DNA from: Diphasiastrum complanatum
Lineage: Eukaryota > Streptophyta > Lycopodiopsida > Lycopodiales > Lycopodiaceae
Assembly: GCA_029204225.1 (NCBI GenBank)
Contig: CM055102.1
Location: forward strand, 44,648,484 to 44,712,483
DNA: 64,000 nucleotides
Direction of reading: 5' to 3'
Positions 57,770 through 64,000 of this stretch are shown piece after piece; positions within the stretch are counted from its first letter, which is position 1, and each line of letters opens with the position of its first letter. The translations under genes and the position numbers were made by a program. A model generated the notes under the pieces. It searched no databases and was not told the origin of the DNA. It was given only the letters and a program-made list of their open reading frames with translations.

Positions 57770-58779
57770 AAAATACTGTTAATAAGACATTGACTGCCAA
57801 GTATTGGTGGCCCACAATGTTCAAGGATGTATCAAATTTTATTCGTTCATGTGATCCATGCCAGAGATCTGGTAAGCCTACAAAAGCAATGAATTGGCCG
57901 TTGACACCAATCCTACCTCTTGCACCATTTAAAGAGTGGGGGATTGACTTTGTCGGTCCAATCAAACCTGTGACTCGACATACAAAATGTCGTTATGTTC
58001 TAGTTGCAACGGATTATGCTACAAAGAACGTTGAAGCAGAGGCGACGAAACGAAACGATGCGAAAACTGTCATGACGTTCTTATTCAAAAGTATAATCAC
58101 AAGATATGGTTGTCCACTTGAACTAGTAAGTGACCGAGGTACACATTTTCTAAATGACACGATACAGTTGTTGACAACCTATTTTTTGATCAAACACAAA
58201 AACTACACCGTATAATCCAAAAGAAAATGGGTTGACAAAAAGAGCTAATGGAATTTTATGTAAGATCCTGAACAAAATTACTATTGCACATGCAACAGAT
58301 TGGGATCAGATACTACCATAGTTCTCTGGGCTTATCGCACCACAGAGAAAATCACGACGAAGCAGACACCATATTTTCTTACGTATGGTATGCATCCTAT
58401 TTTGCCAATTGAATTTGAGATGAAAACTTTTCGTATTCAAGCTCAACAAACAGATGCAGAATGTATAAACGAGAGGTTAACTAATATTGAAGAACTAGTT
58501 GAAGCTTGTGAGAAATCACAAAAATTAACGAAGAAAATCCAAGAACAAAGAAAGAAGTATGACAGTCGTATTAAGAAATGTGATCTTAAAGCTGATGACT
58601 TTGCACTGATATATGATAGTCGACATCAAAAGTTCCCTGGAAAACTCCATATGAGATGGCTTGGACCATATAAAGTCATAGAGGTGTTTGAGAATGGTTC
58701 TATACAACTTCAATCACTTGAAGGTGAACTGTTACCTACACGTATCAATGGGTCCAAACTGAAGAAATACTACCTTTGA
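57740..58779 (+). pseudogene. Athila/Tat-like integrase
   Basis: AGGHFALKN and YWWPTMFKDVSNFIRSCDPC then QRSG form the zinc-binding domain. The core has WGIDFVGPIKP (Asp), TRYGCPLELVSDRGTHFLND (Asp) and YNPKENGLTKRANG (Glu, with TKRANG instead of VER.N), in a second frame at 58207. After a stop near 58318 the C-terminal part (58330-58779) reads VLWAYRTTEKITTKQTPYFL, MHPILPIEFEM and HMRWLGPYKVIEVFENGSIQ. Two frame breaks. Confidence 0.88.
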
Positions 58780-58789
58780 CCATAATTTT

Positions 58790-59300
58790 TTTTTTATTCT
58801 TATTATTTTCTAAAAAATTTCTGGAATTAATCGCGAATTTTTTTTTATCCTTTCTAATATTTTTCGCGATTTTTCTTTTATCTTTTCTAGAAATTTTCGT
58901 GAAATTTTCTTGACTTCTCTCAATCTTTCAATATAATTTTTAAAGTATTTTTGAGAATTTTTTTCGACACTAAATTTGTTAATCAAATTTTCGTAAATCA
59001 TTTTCGAGAATTTTTCTAGAATCTTTTCTAGCATTTTCTCCAGTTTTTCGAGAAATTTTCTAGTATGTTGCTAAAATTTTCGAGAAATTCTTGTGACTTT
59101 TTGTATCATTTTTTTTAGGCTTCTGCGAAAAAGTTTCGCAAAACTTTCTAGAATATTTCTAGCATATTTTCGAGAATCTCTCGACCTACTTTTTGTAATC
59201 CTCCATTAAAGATGATGGCCACGTGATCATCATTTTTCACACGTGTGTACGCTCGCATATCAAAACAGATATTGTTTTTTTTTTTAATAATTTTTTTTTT
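58790..59300 (+). repeat. AT-rich degenerate repeat spacer
   Basis: Built of many imperfect copies of ttttcgagaaattttc/tagaat motifs, between integrase and the 3' coding region. Spacers with tandem repeats 3' of pol are known in Tat-lineage elements. Confidence 0.65.
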
Positions 59301-59540
59301 TTCACAAACGGTCTTCCTTCATTAAAGATCGATTTGTAAATGGAGGTGACAGATGTCATGTCACCATGCCACGTCATCATCCCTTCCACACCGCTTCTGC
59401 ATATCCGAGTTATTTTCCATTTTTTTCCTTACACTTTCGGTCTACAAGTTTATGCTTTCCTACGCTTATTCTCTTTTGCGATCAAAGCTCACTCATACGA
59501 ACTATTGCGATTTACGGAGCTGTCGTCAAACATTCGACCA

Positions 59541-61356
59541 ATGGCTTCCAGATCAAGTTCTAGTTCTACCATCATTTGGAAAGCACACGCAGGGATCCGT
59601 CTGGCATCCATCCAGTCTTATTTGGATTGATGCAGGTTGGGTGATCTGAAAGTGGACCCTTCAATCATCCTTTCTGAAGTTAGCACAAAATTTGTGAACT
59701 CCATCCTTCAAAGTTCATGTGCGAGGCCAATTCTTCACTATCACTGAAGACCTATTCTGCACAGCCCTCAGGTTACCTTTGGATGGGAAGATGGTTTCAA
59801 CCAATAAAGACTCAGTGGATGAAGCAGCCGACTTTTTGAGCAACTATTTCGTACCCACGAAGGGGTATAAAATTTCAATGATCTGCGACACAACATTTAA
59901 ACTGTTCTGTAAATACGCGAACCAAGCAATATTTTTGACGAATGCGAATGCCATAATTTCAGTTCAAAATTTTGGTTACATATTGGACGCACTCGCTGGT
60001 AATCCAGTTTGCTTCGGCGTTATTATCTACAAGGCTTTTTTGCGATGGATTAAGCATCAAAAATTTTCTGGCGTTGGAGCACATATTTGACATTTTGACC
60101 GAGCAGGAGAAAACAATGCTGACGGGAAGGATGTTGGCTCCCAAGCCAATTGATCTTTCCAACATCCTGTCTGTTCCTATTCCGGTTGCACCAGATGCTG
60201 CACCAGCAGTCAAAATAGCAGCTACCACTGCTATGGAGATTGATTCTACACCATTCCAACCATATACAATTCTAGCTGGGGCAAAAGATACAAATGTTGT
60301 TGTTGCTGCTGCCGAATCTTCAAAGCCAGCATTTGTTTCTACATCTCAGAAGTAACAGAGTACATCCTTCTCTGATGATGATTCAACCCAGTTCGACACA
60401 TTAGATAAAGGACGAACAGCTGCTGAAGGCGACCCTGGGGCACCTATTGAAGATGAAGATGAACCAGACAACCAGCCCTAGTGGTTTTGAACCATGATAG
60501 AGAAAGCCAAAAATCTAGTAGCTGAAGTGTACGAGTTGGACAAATATCATCAGAAGATTACCATGGAGTTTGTCAACTCAGAAAGGAGATGCCAAGAGGA
60601 TCTTAAGGCGTCCCACGAGAAGATCGATGCGCTCGAATCAGACAACACGAAGCTGATCGAACAACATCGTTCTCTCGAAACACAGCTTCAATCCAAGGTA
60701 AGTTCCAAGTCATGCCTTTTGGATCAGCAGAGTTGTACATAGGCTGAGTCGGCTATGTATGCTGTAGAATATATGCGAATCAAAGAGTTTCAATTTTTGT
60801 GGAACGAAGATAATAAACGACATTTTTGGAAGCGACAGTCACAGTTTCAACTGTACAAACCTCAAGCTGTTGCGGATTTACGCGAAGTCGACGATGTCGG
60901 GCTGCTGATCAATGTAAATATGGCTTATCCAGAGTTATTCAGTCTTTATGTGGATTGGGAGCAAAATCTTGCAGATTATTTTGTGGAAATTCGACACAAT
61001 CTGCAAGACAGAAGAAAGTCATTTCGCTACAAGCGGTTCTGTACATATTCATTTTGGCAGTTTGGTACTTTCGCGGCAAAGACATTATTTTTTGTTCAAA
61101 ATCTTTATGTTAAAAGCTCTTTTATTAGATTTTTAGCTCGTTACTGTAAAGAAGTCACTCTTTGTAGTAGTTCAGACAAAGATACAAAGTTAACTTAGGA
61201 GCTGTTCGATGGAACATTGCTCTTGGTTAAGTTAGAAGAATTCGGCAACTTACTAGTTGGCCGCTACACAAAATCAAAAGAAGATTTGCTGTTGATCGAA
61301 GCTCAGCAAAACTTGGAGTTTGCTCAAAATTTATATAAAGAATGGAATCGTTTATA
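59541..61356 (+). pseudogene. Extra 3' coding region of the Athila/Tat-like element
   Basis: Starts MASRSSSSSTIIWKAHAG. With frame breaks it continues: VRGQFFTITEDLFCTALRLP then LDGKMVSTNKDSVDEAADFL (59719-60090; resembles the plant-transposon-protein domain with its RG..F.(F/I)T...I...L.LP pattern), LALEHIFDILTEQEKTML, an Ala/Pro-rich stretch, an acidic linker (EDEDEPDNQP), a coiled coil (SHEKIDALESDNTKLIEQHR, 60494-60742), and a C-terminal part with NMAYPELFSLYVDWEQNLAD (60755-61198). About four or five stops or frameshifts. No transmembrane segment convincing enough for an envelope. Function unknown. Confidence 0.6.
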
Positions 61357-61638
61357 AAACATTCATTCATGTCTTTGTTGTGCTGATGTTTCTATGGGAT
61401 GCTGAATTTTTGAAGTTTAAAGATGTTTTGAAGGTTGATTCCAGTTTTCATCAACAATTCAAAGATCAACTCAAAACAACCTATTCAATTAAAGAAACAG
61501 CAAGACACATATTCTCTAAGACGAAGAAATATCTTTTCGCCTTAACGAAAATCTGAAGAACAGAATGTTTCACGAATAATCCTCAAAAAGAAGATGTTAT
61601 GTTCACGAGGATGTTTCACATTTGAGGAAGGGGATATG

Positions 61639-62893
61639 TGATGCCACCTTATTGTTAAAAATTGAATATCAACATAAATATGGCATGATATACTCGAAAA
61701 TGAAGATATGAGCTGGTTAAGTATAAATCATGAAGAGGCCTAAAGTCATTTTTTGGGAATATATCTCCTAAGTACTTGCCTTGTAATTAAGGGCAAGACC
61801 TTTAATAAGAAAGACATTACCTTGGATAACCTTTACTAGGTCGTCCACACGAAATGACTAGATACGAAAAGACATGTTTATATAGAGTAACTCTATCTCG
61901 TAGTTAAGTATACCTTTCATGGTATAATTGAATGTATTTTTAGTCTAATTGTTAACTAGACTCTTTCGCGGGAGCGACGCACCTATTGTTTTAGAGGTGT
62001 GTTTTTTCGCCCCGTAGAACATATATTGATCTCACACTTCAGTCTCGAGCATCGAGAGAGAAGAGTTTATGCATATGTAAGAGATTGAAGAAGTGAATAG
62101 AGTTCTATGAGTTATTCTCTCTTATCTCTGTTCTCCGCACTGTTGATGTGAGTGATCTCGAGTCTGCTAACAATCTCTAACGCATTACATGAATTACTCT
62201 CTGATCAGACAAACTCTCTACTGCATTACAGTCGTTTGTTGTGTATTTTGTAAAGCATGCTCTATAGAACTATCTTTCTATCTTATTTGTCTGTTGCAAA
62301 TACTTTCTTTTCGGCACTCGAATAACGACTCTCTTTGGTACAGTCCAGCACGATCATTGAATAAATCTGTATGTATACATATGAGATGATAGTCTCTGTC
62401 TGAAGAATTGAGTCTTTGATCTATTTTCCTGATTGGCATTGACATAAGTTTCTAACGTGCTCTAAAACCATTCGTATTCTTTAACCATAAATTTGGACTT
62501 TAGTTGTTGAGGACTTCTGTCTAGAAACGAATAGTTCGCGAACGCGATTAATTAATTGTCTACACAGTCGCGAATACATCAAACATTTCTCGACTCTTTG
62601 TTGACACCTTAATCAACCAGAGTGTAGTACTGTTGTACTATTCTGATAACATCTCATCTGTAGAACGTGTTTCATTCGATTTGATAAAGGCCAGATTGTT
62701 GTTCTAAATATTATCAACACCACACCCCCAAATATAAGTAATACTGGTTACTTTTTATTGTCTGTCGACAACCAGAATGACACTCGACACCACTTGCCAT
62801 AATTGTACTAAAAACATAACTTTCTAACGTTGTCCTCTATGGGAACGACACTTACTATAAAATCCATATTAACCCTGTTGGTATAGTACGACA
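61639..62893 (+). repeat. Athila/Tat-like 3' LTR
   Basis: About 1,255 bp, preceded by gaggaaggggatatg. Matches 56286-57483 with an extra block of about 60 bp. Confidence 0.88.
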
Positions 62894-62906
62894 AGTAGTA
62901 TTGCGC

Positions 62907-63177
62907 TATGCAATGTGATCTTAATTCAATAATTAAATTATATCTCTACTTCTTGAATTGCTCTCACTCTCTCTTATGATCTCCGACTTTAAGGAGTTAG
63001 ATAACATTATACAATGGATTTCACATACAAACTCTGATTCAAGCCCTTTTGATGATTGTGCATCATCTCCTTATTGCCTTACTATATATATACATCAGTT
63101 ATAGAAATCATGACTAAGTAATGTGTTAGGCATGATGTGGAGATTACAAGGTTTAGGAGTAATACTAAACTCCAACA
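62907..63177 (-). repeat. Copia (family C3) 3' LTR, probable
   Basis: On the minus strand it starts TGTTGGAGTTTAGTATTACT after the purine tract gcttaagggggag (63190-63178). The left end is uncertain because the Athila/Tat-like LTR ends within a few bases of it. Confidence 0.55.
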
Positions 63178-63190
63178 CTCCCCCTTAAGC

Positions 63191-63544
63191 TTAACTGCTA
63201 GAATCATGAATGAAATTTAACATATTTACTAAGGCAACATGCTTTTCCCTTGACAATGGCTTTGTCAGAATGTCAGCCAACATATTGTTGGTAAGACAAT
63301 AACTCAATTCAAAATCTTTATTTTGAACATTTTCTCTAAAAAAAATGAATTGAACTTCAATGTGTTTAGTTCTACTATTAGTTCGTGGTTCAGAAATAGA
63401 GTGATACAGCTCCGATTGTTGTAATAGAGTGTAGTTGGTCTGATCTGAGGGAATTTCAGATTTTGGAGTAATCTTATGTGCCAAATGATTGTGAGAAATT
63501 GTCAACCAGTTTGATCTTTTTAGTTGGCAATTGAGGCAACGCAT
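63191..63544 (-). pseudogene. C3 Copia RNase H, C-terminal end
   Basis: 117 codons: RTKHIEVQFIFFRENVQNKD, then NNMLADILTKPLSREKHVAL, then VNMLN, the standard end of Copia pol (RTKHIE...D..TKPL). The upstream part ELYHSISEPRTNS lines up with NP..H.RTKHI, but the ATG and everything before are not pol. Truncated at 63545. Confidence 0.82.
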
Positions 63545-64000
63545 TTTAGACTTAGCGATAGATATTTCAAATTTATATTAGTCTAAATGTTTTTCGAATT
63601 ACCACTTTTGAAAAGTGAGGAAAAGTAAGTAGGCGAGTTTGGATCCATTCAAATTTAAATGATTGGTACATTGAATCTAGTCCATATTGTGATTCCATGG
63701 AGGGAAACCACATTCAAAATAGGGCACACACCTGTTATAAATAGTGTACAAGTGTGGGAGAACATGATTCACTCTCTGTTATCTCATTTCATGCTTATAC
63801 ATGTCTCTTGGGTTCATCTATCCATAGGTGCACTATAGTGTTGATATCTTGCAATTTTATATGTAGAATGCAATTGTATGCTCATTATTGGATCCACACG
63901 TGTGAAATACAGTACCTTACTATTATTGTATAGATAACAACTTCATTATTTCATATATTTGATGTTTGATCAAGATCTTGTTGAGCCCATACCAACTTTT
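63545..64000. other. Unassigned right edge
   Basis: No coding signal. A TATA-like tgttataaatagtgtac near 63753 followed by a pyrimidine-rich stretch could be part of an LTR or a promoter reading right, but no partner repeat is in the window. Confidence 0.3.

Larger units (their letters stand above)
56286..62893 (+). mobile_element. Athila/Tat-like Gypsy element lacking gag-protease-RT, with 3' extra coding region
   Basis: LTRs of about 1.2 kb (56286-57483, 61639-62893) have TG...CA termini. Both flanks carry agtagta (56279-56285 and 62894-62900), compatible with a target duplication. The PBS tggcgccattgtcggaga matches the non-iMet site typical of Athila/Tat elements. The interior goes straight from a short N-terminal stub to integrase, then an AT-rich repeat spacer, then an unusual coding region, then a gaggaagggga purine tract. 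Confidence 0.88.

Overview
This window is nuclear DNA of a land plant with a large, repeat-rich genome. The evidence is spliceosomal exons with GT-AG introns, plant-type LTR retrotransposons primed by initiator-Met tRNA (TGGTATCAGAGC-type sites), Copia, chromovirus-type Gypsy and Athila/Tat-type elements, and LINEs. Introns of about 10 kb and 25 kb packed with transposons fit a fern, lycophyte or gymnosperm better than a compact angiosperm; I cannot fix the lineage.

The only host gene I recognise is on the minus strand: the 5' half of mitochondrial D-2-hydroxyglutarate dehydrogenase (D2HGDH, FAD-linked oxidase family). Six coding exons lie at 50264-50123, 40154-39844, 38603-38502, 38076-38029, 37769-37699 and 12868-12750. 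Every splice phase joins in frame. Intron 1 is 9,968 bp, intron 5 is 24,830 bp, and intron 6 runs off the left edge (more than 12.7 kb). Almost everything left of 50 kb is therefore intron of one gene; the C-terminal half lies outside the window. A promoter with a TATA-like box sits near 51.02 kb.

Intron 6 (1-12749): an old Gypsy copy (family G1) whose leader is split by a 6.8-kb non-coding LTR element (LARD-like, 427-7238), then a tail-to-tail pair of G1 LTRs, an antisense Copia end, and scrambled G1 pol, gag and integrase pieces ending in an old LTR. Intron 5 (12869-37698): a second LARD copy interrupted by a rearranged Copia (13915-17708), an antisense Gypsy with TSD TCTCC (17872-22703), microsatellites, three head-to-tail antisense LINE remnants (25020-29700), a fold-back element (29769-30050), a 72-bp tandem duplication, and a young G1 Gypsy with TSD TCACC whose reverse-transcriptase active site is deleted (30936-36829). 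Intron 1 holds a Gypsy fossil (about 41.2-42.9 kb) and a chromovirus with TSD ATAAT (42969-49300).

Upstream of the gene (51.2-64 kb): a minus-strand Copia with TSD CAGTA (51183-55700) whose 3' LTR lies about 150 bp from the TATA-like box; an Athila/Tat-like element that keeps only integrase plus an unusual 3' coding region (56286-62893); and the 3' end of another Copia (about 62.9-63.54 kb). None of the retroelements looks autonomous: each carries stops, frameshifts or deletions.
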